Source: Holzapfeliella saturejae (lineage in GTDB: Bacteria > Bacillota > Bacilli > Lactobacillales > Lactobacillaceae). From it: a stretch of 64,000 nt of DNA. Under the pieces are notes generated by a model. The model searched no databases and had not been told where the DNA came from. It worked only from the letters and a program-made list of their open reading frames with translations. Numbering within the stretch: position 1 is the stretch's first letter; each line of letters opens with the position of its first letter. A program made the position numbers and the translations under genes. This document shows, piece after piece, positions 50,644 through 61,063 of this stretch. Location of the stretch: the NCBI RefSeq assembly GCF_037546065.1, contig NZ_JAWMWG010000001.1:1135620-1199619 (forward strand). The letters are read 5' to 3'.

Positions 50644-53322
50644 TTATTGACGTCCCATGCGACGTTGAACAAATTTAACGATTTCAACGATAATAATCAT
50701 TGCAAATCCAGCAGCAAATACAACTGCCCATTGTACAAAGTCTAATGGTGTGACGTGGAATAATTGATTGAATCCAGGTACAAAGATTGTAATAGCTAAC
50801 ATTACAAATGAAACTAAAATACCTAAGTTCAACATTTTGTTTGCAAATGGATTAGATTGTGCAAGTGATTGATGGATAGATTTTACGTTAAAGGCGTGGA
50901 ATAATTGAATTAATCCAAGTGTTACATACGCCATAGTTAACGCATCAGCATGCAACATATCGTAGTCATTTACGTGAGGACCAACATGTAGTCCAATTAG
51001 GTAAACACCTAAGGTTAAGGCACCTTCTAAAATACCTTGATAGAAAATAGCTGATGAAACACCACCAGAGAAGAACGTAGATTTACGTCCACGAGGTTTT
51101 TGTTTCATCACACCTGGTTCACTTGGTTCAACACCCAAAGCAATCGCTGGGAATGTATCGGTTACCAAGTTAATCCATAATAATTGAACAGGTTTTAGAA
51201 TGTCCCATCCTAGAATTGTCATAAAGAATAAGGTCAATACTTCCCCTAAGTTAGCTGAAAGTAAGTATTGAATTGATTTTTGAATATTTGAGAAAACTTT
51301 ACGTCCTTCACGAACAGCATGAACAATTGTTGCAAAGTTATCATCAGCAAGCACCATATCACTAGCACCTTTTGATACTTCAGTACCTGTAATCCCCATA
51401 CCAATACCGATATCAGCAGTTTTAAGTGATGGTGCATCATTAACCCCGTCACCTGTCATAGCTACAACTTTGCCACGACTTTGCCATGCTTTAACAATAC
51501 GTACTTTATGTTCAGGTGATACACGTGCATAAACAGAAAATTCTGGCACACGTTCTTTGAATTCTTCAGGTGTCATCTGATCTAATTGTGCACCTGTAAT
51601 CACTCGACTATCATCACCTGGGGTAATGATTCCTAAACGACCTGCAATCGCTTCAGCTGTATCTTGGTGGTCACCAGTAATCATAATTGGTGTGATTCCA
51701 GCATCTTTTGCTTCGGCAATCGCTTGTTTTGCTTCTGGTCTTTCAGGGTCAATCATACCTACAAGTCCAGCAAATACTAAATCGTTTTCAACTGTTTCAG
51801 TTGAAGGGTCAGCTGGGATTTGGTCAATTGTTTTGTAAGCCATAGCCAATACACGAAGTGCTTGTTTAGCCATTGCTGTATTTGTTGCTAGGATTTCCTG
51901 CTTTTGTTCTTCAGTAATGTCGGTTACTTGACCGTTTAGTTCAATCTTAGTAACGCGTTTTAATAATTCATCTGGAGCACCTTTAACCGCAACAAAGTAA
52001 GGTTGCCCACTTACTTCATGAATTGTTGACATTAATTTACGGTCAGAATCAAATGGCACTTCTTCAACACGAGGTTCAGCTTTTAAAACTGAGTTGAGAT
52101 TGAATTTGTGATTTAATCCAAATTGTACTAAAGCTGTTTCGGTTGGATCACCGATTAATTCTGATTCGCCGCCAATTTTGGTATCATTTGCCATATTCAT
52201 AACACGTAGCATTGAATTATTAGCATCAATATCATCTTTAGCACTATGTGTTTCGCCGTTGTAGTAAACTTTTTCAACGGTCATTTGATTCATTGTTAAA
52301 GTACCTGTTTTATCTGAAGCGATAATATCTGTACTTCCCAATGTTTCAACAGCTGGCAATTTACGAACTAAAGCGTTACGTTTTGCCATTTTTTGAGTTC
52401 CTAAAGCTAGAATAATTGTTACAATAGCTGGCAACCCTTCTGGAATAGCTGCAACAGCAAGTGAAATAGCCGTTAAGAACATGTTAGTTGCCACTGTTTG
52501 TAGAGGTAGACCTTCATGGTTAGTAAATAGTCCAATTACAAAAATCAAAGCAGCGATAATTAAAATTAGATAAGTTAAGACTTTACCTAGTGAGTTTAGG
52601 TTTTCTTGAAGTGGTGTTGTCGTTTCATCAGTATCGTTCAACATACCTGCGATACGACCAACTTCAGTTTGCATCCCAATAGCAGTTACAACACCAAGTC
52701 CACGACCAGAAGTCACGTTACTGTTCATAAAACCTAAGTTCAAGCAATCCCCAATTGGCACATCTTTATCTTCAAGAACTTTGTCGTTTTTATCAACAGG
52801 AACTGATTCCCCTGTTAGAGCTGATTCTTCAATTTGAAGTGAAGCTGTTGATAACCAACGAATATCTGCTGGTACAACATCCCCTGCTTCAACTGAAACA
52901 ATATCTCCCACAACGACTTCGTCACTTGGAACAGATACCATTTTGCCATCACGGTAAACATTAGCATTTGGGGTAGACATTTCTTTTAGTGCCTCAATGG
53001 CTTCTTCTGCCTTTGATTCTTGGAAAACACCAAGTACAGCGTTAATTAGCACAACGGCCAAGATGATAATAGCATCAGCCCATTCTTGTGCAACAACACC
53101 AGAAACCACTGCAGCTACAAGTAGAACAACAATCATAAAGTCCTTGAATTGATCAAAGAATTTTTGAAGCATTGATTTACTTTGTTTAGATTGAAGCGTA
53201 TTTAAACCGTCTCTTTCTAAACGAGCTTTGGCTTCCGCACTTGATAGCCCCTCTTTTGAGGTGTTCAACTTCTGTTCAACTTCAGAAGCTGTTAGTGCAT
53301 AAATTCGTTTTGAATTTTCCAT
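50644..53322 (-). CDS. P2-type cation ATPase, probable Mn2+/Ca2+ exporter (YoaB/MgtA type)
   Basis: An 892-residue SERCA-like pump. It has the N-terminal cation ATPase domain, TGES actuator loop (ALTGESVPVDK), the helix-4 ion site AAIPEGLPA, DKTGTLTMNQ, KGAPDELL in the nucleotide domain, TGDGVNDAPSLK, and helix-5/6 NLGEVLTLF and LWINLVTDTFPA. Ca2+-type pumps share this set. The gene has a yybP-ykoY manganese riboswitch in its leader; in Lactococcus (YoaB) and pneumococcus (MgtA) the equivalent gene exports excess Mn2+ or Ca2+. I therefore infer Mn2+ export. GGAGG precedes ATG 53322. Confidence 0.92.
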   Translation of the reverse strand: MENSKRIYALTASEVEQKLNTSKEGLSSAEAKARLERDGLNTLQSKQSKSMLQKFFDQFKDFMIVVLLVAAVVSGVVAQEWADAIIILAVVLINAVLGVFQESKAEEAIEALKEMSTPNANVYRDGKMVSVPSDEVVVGDIVSVEAGDVVPADIRWLSTASLQIEESALTGESVPVDKNDKVLEDKDVPIGDCLNLGFMNSNVTSGRGLGVVTAIGMQTEVGRIAGMLNDTDETTTPLQENLNSLGKVLTYLILIIAALIFVIGLFTNHEGLPLQTVATNMFLTAISLAVAAIPEGLPAIVTIILALGTQKMAKRNALVRKLPAVETLGSTDIIASDKTGTLTMNQMTVEKVYYNGETHSAKDDIDANNSMLRVMNMANDTKIGGESELIGDPTETALVQFGLNHKFNLNSVLKAEPRVEEVPFDSDRKLMSTIHEVSGQPYFVAVKGAPDELLKRVTKIELNGQVTDITEEQKQEILATNTAMAKQALRVLAMAYKTIDQIPADPSTETVENDLVFAGLVGMIDPERPEAKQAIAEAKDAGITPIMITGDHQDTAEAIAGRLGIITPGDDSRVITGAQLDQMTPEEFKERVPEFSVYARVSPEHKVRIVKAWQSRGKVVAMTGDGVNDAPSLKTADIGIGMGITGTEVSKGASDMVLADDNFATIVHAVREGRKVFSNIQKSIQYLLSANLGEVLTLFFMTILGWDILKPVQLLWINLVTDTFPAIALGVEPSEPGVMKQKPRGRKSTFFSGGVSSAIFYQGILEGALTLGVYLIGLHVGPHVNDYDMLHADALTMAYVTLGLIQLFHAFNVKSIHQSLAQSNPFANKMLNLGILVSFVMLAITIFVPGFNQLFHVTPLDFVQWAVVFAAGFAMIIIVEIVKFVQRRMGRQ

Positions 53323-53400
53323 AATAACCCTCCATTTTTTCTATAGGAAAATAATCGCCAGGTCTATAAACAATAAAAGACCTATGCGCGAATAAACACG

Positions 53401-53490
53401 CATAAGTCTCACCATTCAAGATAAGTCCAGAAACAATCGTTTCGGTTGATGAACTTATCACAGAATACTTCTGCCAGTTACTCCCTTATG
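53401..53490 (-). ncRNA. yybP-ykoY manganese riboswitch
   Basis: The minus-strand leader of the ATPase gene has P1 formed by CATAAG and CTTATG. The 5' loop GGGAGTAACTGGC and the 3' loop ATGGTGAGA between them are the conserved docking loops of the yybP-ykoY motif (GGGAGUA and GGUGAGAC). A central CAUCAACCGAAACG...stem lies between. Downstream, ATGCG/CGCAT and AGGTCT/AGACCT hairpins (53345-53401) form a switchable expression platform. Mn2+ binding should promote expression. Confidence 0.88.
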
Positions 53491-53498
53491 TCATTATC

Positions 53499-53528
53499 AT
53501 TATAGCGTTAAAGTAGTTAATCTGACAA
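53499..53528 (-). promoter_or_regulatory. Promoter of the riboswitch-ATPase transcript
   Basis: Minus strand TTGTCA, 18-base spacer, TATAAT; the start would fall a few bases before the riboswitch P1. Confidence 0.8.
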
Positions 53529-53545
53529 GTAATATCTCTTAATTA

Positions 53546-54379
53546 TTAGTTATGACGCCAAAAGTCATCAAAAATACTAATTGGCATGTGACGCTTGTGT
53601 TCGGTTTTTTGATACCAGTTTTCGATGATCTTGGCATCATGATCACTTACTTCTTTGCCTTCTAAGTAATCATCAATTGCATCATAAGTTACACCTAGTG
53701 CCACTTCATCAGCTAGTGCTGGACGGTCTTCTTCAAGATCAGCAGTTGGTTCTTTTAGGTAAAGGTGTTCAGGAGCATTGAGTTCTTTTAGTAAAGCTTT
53801 TCCCTGACGTTTATTTAATCGAAAAATTGGTGTAACATCTGCGGCACCATCACCATACTTTGTATAAAAACCGGTAATGTTTTCAGCAGAATGATCAGTG
53901 CCAACGACTGCTCCTTGATTTTGCCCTGCAATCGCATATTGGGTAGTCATTCTTACACGTGCTTTGATATTACCTTTATTAAAATCGGAGATAGCCGTGT
54001 TATTTGCTTCAACTGCTTTAACTAAAGCATCAACGCTGTCTTTAATATCTACACGATAAACTTGATCAGCATTCATAAAAGCAATGGCATCCATTGCGTC
54101 TTGTTCATCTGCTTGAGTGCCATAAGGCAATCTAACCGCAATAAACTGATACGCCTTGTCACCGGTTTCTTCTCGCATTTCAGCAATCGCCATCTGTGTT
54201 AATTTTCCGGTCAAAGTCGAATCTTGACCACCTGAGATACCGAGTACATAGGTTTTTAAAAAAGGATGAGCTTTAAGATAGTCTTTTAAAAACTCAATTG
54301 AGTTTCTAATTTCTTCTTTAACATCAATAGTCGGCTTCACTTGTTCAAATGCTACAATTTCACGTTGTTTTTCTCTCAT
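53546..54379 (-). CDS. nadE: NH3-dependent NAD+ synthetase
   Basis: A 277-residue enzyme amidating deamido-NAD to NAD with ammonia. The ATP-pyrophosphatase loop reads [13 protein letters not shown] (about 46-58); [11 protein letters not shown] and [12 protein letters not shown] are further family signatures. No glutaminase domain, so ammonia-dependent. ATG 54379 is one base after the pncB stop. Last gene of the seven-gene operon starting at 62503; no clear terminator follows before the next promoter. Confidence 0.95.
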   Translation of the reverse strand: MREKQREIVAFEQVKPTIDVKEEIRNSIEFLKDYLKAHPFLKTYVLGISGGQDSTLTGKLTQMAIAEMREETGDKAYQFIAVRLPYGTQADEQDAMDAIAFMNADQVYRVDIKDSVDALVKAVEANNTAISDFNKGNIKARVRMTTQYAIAGQNQGAVVGTDHSAENITGFYTKYGDGAADVTPIFRLNKRQGKALLKELNAPEHLYLKEPTADLEEDRPALADEVALGVTYDAIDDYLEGKEVSDHDAKIIENWYQKTEHKRHMPISIFDDFWRHN

Positions 54380-54380
54380 G

Positions 54381-55853
54381 TTATTTCATCGCCTTTGAAT
54401 TATTTTCTTCACGTAACTGATTAATCAAGTTCATCTTATGGTCATACAATTTTTTCGATAAGTCAACTGGATACTCTTGTGGATTCAAATCACGTTTATA
54501 CTCTTCCCATAGTGCATCTAATGACTTTTTAGCATACTCTCTAATTTGATCAATTTGAGGTTGGCGATAAACTAGCTTGCCGTCTTGATAAATGGGTTGC
54601 AATAAAGGACGGGCTTTAAAATCTTCAACGACTTTATTGATGTACGTGTATTTAGGATGAAACATATAAAGTGAATCGAATTCTTGTGGATTTTCATCAT
54701 ATACACTAATCCAGTCCCCTTCTGACTTTTCATGCTTCAAATTATTAGTAATCCGCCACACTTGTTTCTTACCAGGTGTGCTAACTTTTTCAGCATTACT
54801 TGACAACTTCAATGTGTCGCGCATTTTACCGTTTTCATCTTCAATTGACACAATCTTATAAACGGCACCAAGGGCTGGCTGATCAAAAGCTGTAATTAGT
54901 TTAGTTCCTACACCCCAAGCATCAATTTTAGCTCCTTGCATTTTCAAGCTTAAAATAGTGTTTTCATCTAAGTCATTTGAAGCAAATATCTTAGCGTCAT
55001 AAAAACCAGCTTCATCCAATTGCTGACGTACCTTTTTCGAAATATAAGCCATATCTCCAGAATCAATTCGCACACCTTGGAAATTGATTTTGTCGCCCAT
55101 TTCTTTTGCTACGCGAATGGCACTTGGCACACCACTTCTTAACGTATCATAAGTATCAACTAAAAAGACACAATTACGATGCGTCTTAGCATACGCCATA
55201 AAGGCTTCATAGTCATTTTGATAGGTTTGAACTAGTGCATGAGCGTGTGTCCCACTAATTGGTAGATTAAATAACTTACCTGCTCGAACATTACTTGTTG
55301 CATCAAATCCTGCAATGTAAGCTGCACGAGCTCCCCAAATCGCAGCATCTGCTTCTTGTGCACGTCGAGTTCCAAATTCAAGAACTAAATCGTCTTTTGC
55401 AGCAGATTTAATGCGTGCCGCTTTAGTAGCTACTAACGTTTGGAAGTTCACAAAGTTCAAAATAGCTGTCTCAATTAATTGACATTGAGCCAGTGGTCCT
55501 TCGACTTGCAAGAGTGGTTCATTGTTAAATACAATTTCACCTTCAACAACTGAATTAACTGAGCAATTAAATTTAAAATGACGTAAATAATCAATAAATT
55601 CTTCATCATAGTTTTCATTTTGTTTAAGGTAAGTTAAGTCAGATTCTGAGAATGTTAGATTTTCTAGATAAGAAATAATATGTTCTAATCCAGCAAAAAC
55701 AGCATAACCGCTGTCAAATGGCATATTTCTAAAATAACATTCAAAAACTGCGTTCTTTTCATGTAAACCCATTTTGAAATAGGTATACATCATATTAATT
55801 TGGTACAAGTCAGTATGTAACACCAATGAATCGTTCTCATTTGCAAAAGCCAT
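54381..55853 (-). CDS. pncB: Nicotinate phosphoribosyltransferase
   Basis: A 490-residue enzyme making nicotinate mononucleotide from nicotinate and PRPP, the entry of the salvage route that NadE completes. Motifs: [16 protein letters not shown] at the N-terminus, [12 protein letters not shown], the active-site [10 protein letters not shown] and RIDSGDMAY, and [10 protein letters not shown]. Length fits the long Firmicutes form. AAGGAG precedes ATG 55853. It follows a glycosyltransferase gene by 12 bases, an unusual partner. Confidence 0.95.
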   Translation of the reverse strand: MAFANENDSLVLHTDLYQINMMYTYFKMGLHEKNAVFECYFRNMPFDSGYAVFAGLEHIISYLENLTFSESDLTYLKQNENYDEEFIDYLRHFKFNCSVNSVVEGEIVFNNEPLLQVEGPLAQCQLIETAILNFVNFQTLVATKAARIKSAAKDDLVLEFGTRRAQEADAAIWGARAAYIAGFDATSNVRAGKLFNLPISGTHAHALVQTYQNDYEAFMAYAKTHRNCVFLVDTYDTLRSGVPSAIRVAKEMGDKINFQGVRIDSGDMAYISKKVRQQLDEAGFYDAKIFASNDLDENTILSLKMQGAKIDAWGVGTKLITAFDQPALGAVYKIVSIEDENGKMRDTLKLSSNAEKVSTPGKKQVWRITNNLKHEKSEGDWISVYDENPQEFDSLYMFHPKYTYINKVVEDFKARPLLQPIYQDGKLVYRQPQIDQIREYAKKSLDALWEEYKRDLNPQEYPVDLSKKLYDHKMNLINQLREENNSKAMK

Positions 55854-55865
55854 AATTGCTTCTCC

Positions 55866-56564
55866 TTATTTAAACAGTCGTGTGTAGTATTCAGCACGTT
55901 TTTTTGTCGTAGCACGTAGTTTTAACCATTTAACCAATTTACGTTTCCAACTCTTTTGGCCTTCCATCCAAGTTCCAGTAAAAACATGAATTGTCTTTGA
56001 GGCACGGCTTGGATTACACAAAACATAGTCTGGATAAACATGGATACCTTCTTTAAGGATTTGTTCTTGATTATTTGGTCGACAGTGATACTTTTCAATT
56101 AAAATATCTGAAACGCTCACCGTATTAACTCCGGCCATTTGGTCACTTGCATCAAAATCAAAGTCCAAATTATCGTAGTAATCGAGCATATCCTTGATTA
56201 AAGGGTGGTGCTTTTCAGCACCAAAAGCAGCTGTAAACGGATAGTCTGGATTTTCAAAGCCAACAAAGGCCCGATTATCACGCAAATCGTTTAGATCATC
56301 TAAAACTAGGACATCTGTATCTAAATAAATACCGCCATACTTGTAAATTACACTTGCTCGAATGTAGTCACTCACAAACGCCCATTTTTTTGCTTCATAG
56401 GCTTGTTTGAGATAACGATTTTGATTGATATCAAAATTATCTTCATTCCACTCGATAATTTCGTAATCGCTCAAATGTTTTTTCCAAGTTTGCAAACATC
56501 TTTCAATATCTTTAGGTTTTTCGTTACCTCCAACCCAAACATAATGGATTTTTTTAGGTATCAT
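55866..56564 (-). CDS. Glycosyltransferase, GT32/capsular sugar transferase type
   Basis: A 232-residue transferase. N-terminal IPKKIHYVWVGG and EWNEDNFDI, then the DxD nucleotide-sugar motif in GGIYLDTDVLVLDDL (about 76-90). These are the hallmarks of the glycosyltransferase sugar-binding region containing DXD (OCH1/GT32). Acts in the cytoplasm on a lipid-linked glycan; donor unknown. Start ATG 56564 overlaps the previous stop by 4 bases (ATGA). Confidence 0.88.
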   Translation of the reverse strand: MIPKKIHYVWVGGNEKPKDIERCLQTWKKHLSDYEIIEWNEDNFDINQNRYLKQAYEAKKWAFVSDYIRASVIYKYGGIYLDTDVLVLDDLNDLRDNRAFVGFENPDYPFTAAFGAEKHHPLIKDMLDYYDNLDFDFDASDQMAGVNTVSVSDILIEKYHCRPNNQEQILKEGIHVYPDYVLCNPSRASKTIHVFTGTWMEGQKSWKRKLVKWLKLRATTKKRAEYYTRLFK

Positions 56565-59242
56565 AAAATGACCTCAATTCTAACATATTCTTTAATCATC
56601 AAAAATTCTAACAAACGTTGCACATCGGATAAATCAGTTGATTTAATTTGAACACAGTTAAAGCCCTTTTCCATTTCAGAAAACAATTGATAATACAAGT
56701 CGTGTAAATCTTGATTGTGCAATTTTTTATTAAATTCTCGAATATCTGAACCGTCATAAACTTTAAAATCTTCTGGTATCTCTAACTTGATGCAGCGTTT
56801 ATTAGCAGAATCAAAAAATCCTTGGATAGCACGATAAAGTTCAGTTGGCTCTTTCAATCTTAACCCAATAGCTTGTCTGATAATAGGTGCTACTTTTTGA
56901 GTTGGCGTTTTTGAACGCATAACAATTGGATAATAAAGCGAATTAAGACCTAATTTGTTAATCACTCGATAAATTAATCGTTGACTATTAAATAAAGGAA
57001 TCGAGCTAAATGCCAAAATGTTAGTTAGTGTGCGTAATTCACCATTTAATACATTTTCTTGACCATCGCTATTATCTAAATAATTATCGCCATGAACTTG
57101 ATATTTTAAAGTATAGTAGTTGGCATTTCCTAAATTCAATCGCTCATTAGTTAATGAACGCCAAGCACAAGTATTGTTTACGATATAAGATTCGTAACTG
57201 GTTCTAAAGAAAGCTTCTCTTCTAAAAAAGATAAAATCAACGTATGGATTACGTCCTAAGCCAAGTGCTGCTTTAGCACTAGTTAGATAACCCGGATAAA
57301 AACTTCTCGTTCGATGCTTCTTAGTTTTATTAGTTTGTGTATTTTCTTCAACAATATTGGCAAACAAGCCATCGTAATCTGTTTCGTTAAGTTCTGAAAC
57401 AACGTGCGTCAAGACACGATCATCATAGAATCGATCATCTGAATGCAAAATATAAATAATGTCACCGGTAATAAAAAGAACAGCACGGTTAATAGCATTC
57501 AATTGATCGCCATTTTCATTTTTTATATATTTGATTTTTAAGCCTTGATGATAATCGCTAAATTTCTCAACCACTTCTTGTGTGTTGTCGCTTGACCCAT
57601 CATCTGAAATAATCACTTGTACATTTTGATAATCTTGTGCTGCAATCGATTCTAGCATACCTTCAATCATATCGGCACGATTATAAGTTGGCACAATAAT
57701 TGAAATTTGCGGTTCTTTTTCTTTGTTCAACTGACGACTTAAATCTTTTAACCAATAACCTAAAATAAATGCCAAAATCAAAGTATCAATTAAAAAGTCT
57801 AGAATATTTCCACTGTATAAAGAAATAAAGAATATCATACCTAAACCAAAGGTTATTGAAGCATTTTTCAAATTGAACAGACGGTTAAAGTGTCTTAGAA
57901 TTCGTAATCCACCAAAAATCACGAGAAAAACAAGTGGCAATACAAATACTAGTAAACCTAAAATTCCGATTGTATAGTATTGCGCTAAGAAGTCCCGTTC
58001 TAACACATAGATGTTGCTCATACGAGAATACGTAATGCCAAACCAATTATCTAAACTCTTATTATTCGTTGATTTAACTCGTTGCAACATCAATTGTTCC
58101 ATTTGTCGATTATTGTAATAGCCCGTTCGATTATGATTCATCACATCAATCCAAAAATCTGGGTCTTGATTATAAGGCAATGAATGTGTGATTAATTGCG
58201 GAATAATTGAATATAACGGATATTTTTCACTAATAAAATTCAATTTGATTTTTTGTTTTTCTTCTGGAGTTTGTGCTTCATTCATCGCACGTTCATAAGC
58301 TTCAAAACTCAAATCTTTAATTGAACGCATTGATTCTCGGTTGATAACTTGTTGGCCATCCATTGTTTCACGAGAACTTGAAGGTGAAAATGGCATAATT
58401 GCGACTACTGCTACTAAGGCAATACTTAAAAACGCGAAGTTTGATTTACTAAACTGCAGTTTATTTTGAACTAAACTGGTAAATAGATAAAGCACAAACA
58501 TCCCTGCTAAAACGATAATCAAACTATAAATCGCTGATTTAGTTCCAATCATTACTGAAGCTAAAAAGTATAACACAAATGATAAGCCATTTTTAGCATT
58601 GCGTTTAGTTAATAAGAAATAAATGACAATCGGCCCAATTAACGCCAACACACCTGAGATTGCATTAGCAAAGTTAAACCACCCACGCGTTGCTGCATAG
58701 TAGTAATCCATATTAGGCGTATTAAACCAGTCAAAAATATTATGAGTAATTGTAACATCAGAATAGGAAGAAATTCCTAGTTTAAATAAATTTGAAAAAA
58801 CAATTGACCCTGAGATTAAAAAGTTCAATATCGCAATAATTTTTTCAAATTTATAATCGGACAACTTAATTTTGTAAGCAATCACAACCATCAAAATAGG
58901 CAATAACAAGCGAATTAAATAAAAAATTTCCGATGTTACTGAATATCCAAAACTAGTTGGCGATACAGAATGAAATTTAGTGGCATTATACAAGTGCAAT
59001 GCAGTATAAAGTAAGACAATACACCCATATCCAACTAAAAATAATCGCTCTTTATTTTTCATTAATGTGATAAATGTTGCTAGAAATAAGATGCCAATTC
59101 CAATGATTCGAATTACGGTAGGAATAGCAAATGGTAAAACATTCAACAAAGGCGGTTGATAAAAGTATTTAATATCCAAAAATGGTTGAATGGATAAAAA
59201 AGCAATAAATAAACCTAGAAGCCAGTTCTTTTTATAAGTCAT
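56561..59242 (-). CDS. Fusion: O-antigen polymerase/ligase-like membrane domain plus GT2 glycosyltransferase
   Basis: 893 residues. The first ~500 form a polytopic domain with about twelve helices and a large extracytoplasmic loop (about 290-415, rich in charged residues), the layout of Wzy/WaaL-like polymerases or ligases. Residues from about 510 form a GT2 domain: ISIIVPTYNRADMIE, VIISDDGSSDNTQEV, GDQLNAINRAV and the acidic HSDDRF. The last ~150 residues are an unrecognised soluble tail. The frame is uninterrupted, so the fusion is real, not an assembly artefact by itself. AGAAGGGTG lies before ATG 59242. Overlaps both neighbours. Confidence 0.82.
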   Translation of the reverse strand: MTYKKNWLLGLFIAFLSIQPFLDIKYFYQPPLLNVLPFAIPTVIRIIGIGILFLATFITLMKNKERLFLVGYGCIVLLYTALHLYNATKFHSVSPTSFGYSVTSEIFYLIRLLLPILMVVIAYKIKLSDYKFEKIIAILNFLISGSIVFSNLFKLGISSYSDVTITHNIFDWFNTPNMDYYYAATRGWFNFANAISGVLALIGPIVIYFLLTKRNAKNGLSFVLYFLASVMIGTKSAIYSLIIVLAGMFVLYLFTSLVQNKLQFSKSNFAFLSIALVAVVAIMPFSPSSSRETMDGQQVINRESMRSIKDLSFEAYERAMNEAQTPEEKQKIKLNFISEKYPLYSIIPQLITHSLPYNQDPDFWIDVMNHNRTGYYNNRQMEQLMLQRVKSTNNKSLDNWFGITYSRMSNIYVLERDFLAQYYTIGILGLLVFVLPLVFLVIFGGLRILRHFNRLFNLKNASITFGLGMIFFISLYSGNILDFLIDTLILAFILGYWLKDLSRQLNKEKEPQISIIVPTYNRADMIEGMLESIAAQDYQNVQVIISDDGSSDNTQEVVEKFSDYHQGLKIKYIKNENGDQLNAINRAVLFITGDIIYILHSDDRFYDDRVLTHVVSELNETDYDGLFANIVEENTQTNKTKKHRTRSFYPGYLTSAKAALGLGRNPYVDFIFFRREAFFRTSYESYIVNNTCAWRSLTNERLNLGNANYYTLKYQVHGDNYLDNSDGQENVLNGELRTLTNILAFSSIPLFNSQRLIYRVINKLGLNSLYYPIVMRSKTPTQKVAPIIRQAIGLRLKEPTELYRAIQGFFDSANKRCIKLEIPEDFKVYDGSDIREFNKKLHNQDLHDLYYQLFSEMEKGFNCVQIKSTDLSDVQRLLEFLMIKEYVRIEVIL

Positions 59243-60341
59243 TTTTACACCCTTCTAATTGCTGTTGGTAAATTTTCATAATTGAATTAAATTGATTTTC
59301 AATCGAAAAGTTAGTTGATAAATAAGTTCTTTCACGTTGAGCGATTGAGGGCAGAACTTGTTCAACGTGTTTTTGATAAGCTGCTTGAAGTTGAGAGGCA
59401 ATCGATTCAACACTACCAATTTCTGCTGTAAATCCATATTCTTCTGTTGGAATCATAACTTGATAATCGCCAACTTTTGTCGATAATATGGCAACATTAG
59501 CATCTGCTGCTTCTAACATAACCAGTGGAAAGCTTTCTGAATAAGAAGTTAAAACTGCTAAATCTGCTGTTTGATAGAGTTGATTAATTTGGACTTGTTT
59601 TAAATAGCCATGAAACTCAACTTGATTTTCAAGCTGATTTTCAAAGACATATTGTTTCAACTCAGACTCAAGGGGCCCATCCCCGACTAAATGTAATTTA
59701 AGCTGTGGAATATTAGCAGTTTTAATGGCTTGTAACAATAGCTTGTGTCCTTTAATTGGCACTAACCGAGCAACATTCACAATGTTAAATCCTTCGTGAT
59801 TAATTTTAGGTAGTGGGTTATCAGTAAATGCAATCCCGTTATAAATAGTTGAAATTTTTTTAGGATTTAATCGAATGTCATGAATTAACTGTTCTTTAAA
59901 TCGATTAGTTACGGCTAAAATACCATCCGCTTTTTTCAATGACCGACAATTCAAGCGTGTGAATACTTTGCCAATGATACCATGAGATTCGAAATCTTTA
60001 AGTGGATCACTGTGAACCGTCACTAGCCATTTTGCTGAAATTTGACGATGAATCATGCTCAAAAACAAGTTTGCCCGCGCACCATGCGTATGCACAATAT
60101 CATAGCCGCCTTGATTAATAAAATTCTTCAGGTCTTTTAAGATACTCAACTGATAGCGTGACGATTTTGAAAACGTTTCAGTCTTGATTCCTGCTTCTCG
60201 AGCAGCCTGTGCAACGGGGCCGTCAGCTAACGTTAACAAAGTAAAATCAGCATTTTGGGCTTTAGCTTCTTTTAACAATTGAATAATATGATACAGTCCG
60301 CCACCATTTTCAAGACCGGCATTAATGTGAAGTATTTTCAT
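59232..60341 (-). CDS. Glycosyltransferase family 4
   Basis: A 369-residue GT-B transferase. N-terminal LHINAGLENGGGLYHIIQLL, HTHGARANLFLS, then the C-terminal nucleotide-sugar region GDGPLESELKQY and the EX7E motif in SYSESFPLVMLEAAD. Retaining mechanism expected; donor unknown. ATG 60341 lies 20 bases inside the end of the TagA-type gene, and its own end overlaps the next gene by 11 bases. Confidence 0.9.
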   Translation of the reverse strand: MKILHINAGLENGGGLYHIIQLLKEAKAQNADFTLLTLADGPVAQAAREAGIKTETFSKSSRYQLSILKDLKNFINQGGYDIVHTHGARANLFLSMIHRQISAKWLVTVHSDPLKDFESHGIIGKVFTRLNCRSLKKADGILAVTNRFKEQLIHDIRLNPKKISTIYNGIAFTDNPLPKINHEGFNIVNVARLVPIKGHKLLLQAIKTANIPQLKLHLVGDGPLESELKQYVFENQLENQVEFHGYLKQVQINQLYQTADLAVLTSYSESFPLVMLEAADANVAILSTKVGDYQVMIPTEEYGFTAEIGSVESIASQLQAAYQKHVEQVLPSIAQRERTYLSTNFSIENQFNSIMKIYQQQLEGCKNDL

Positions 60342-61062
60342 TTGCTTTTACCTGCTTTTTAACTGCTCTAAGGAACTTAGGAATAATTAATAGTCGCTTA
60401 AACCGGCTAGGGTTTTTAATGGCACGATATAGCCATTCTAGGTGCAACTGTTGGAAAAATTTTGGTGCACGCTTAATTTGGCCTGAAAAAACATCAAAAC
60501 TACCACCAACACCCATCATTACAGCTGGTAAATCTAATTTTTTAAGTAAGTTCAATAATTGCTCTTGCTTTGGAAAACCTAATGCGGCAAAAACAAAATC
60601 TGGCTGTGCTTGATAAATATCTTCGGCGACCGCTTCAATTGGTTCTTTAAAATAACCATCCTTCAATCCCACTATTCGAATATGTGGATATTCCAATTGA
60701 ACTTTTTGATTAACTGCTGTAATAACTTCAGGCGTTGCTCCAACTAGATAAACACGATATTCTTTACGATTGGCTTGTTTCATCAAAAATTCAAATAAAT
60801 CATACCCTGTAACTCGTTCTTTTAAAGGCGTTTTCAAGGTGTTAGCTGCTTTAATAACGCCAATACCATCAGGCGTTACAAAATCGGCTTCATTAATCAT
60901 TTGTAATAATTCTTGATCTTCGCGTGCCTCCATGACAATTTCAGGATTAGCTGTTACCACAAAAGTGGCTTTTTTTTCGGAAAATTGAGCTAAAATTTTT
61001 TGTCTGAATTCTTCTTCTGAGTAGTTATCAAACTTAACTCCTAATACATCTACTTTTGACAT
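60322..61062 (-). CDS. WecG/TagA/CpsF family N-acetylmannosaminyltransferase
   Basis: A 246-residue GT26 enzyme. Motifs: VVTANPEIVMEAREDQ, TPDGIGVIKAA (catalytic Asp), GYDLFEFLM, LVGATPEV, PDFVFAALGFPKQE and VGGSFDVFSG. Family members add ManNAc from UDP-ManNAc to a lipid-linked GlcNAc, the first committed step of wall teichoic acid or the equivalent of enterobacterial common antigen. The UDP-ManNAc maker is at 23067-24218. Stop and start are one base apart from the flippase gene. Confidence 0.9.
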   Translation of the reverse strand: MSKVDVLGVKFDNYSEEEFRQKILAQFSEKKATFVVTANPEIVMEAREDQELLQMINEADFVTPDGIGVIKAANTLKTPLKERVTGYDLFEFLMKQANRKEYRVYLVGATPEVITAVNQKVQLEYPHIRIVGLKDGYFKEPIEAVAEDIYQAQPDFVFAALGFPKQEQLLNLLKKLDLPAVMMGVGGSFDVFSGQIKRAPKFFQQLHLEWLYRAIKNPSRFKRLLIIPKFLRAVKKQVKANENTSH

Positions 61063-61063
61063 G

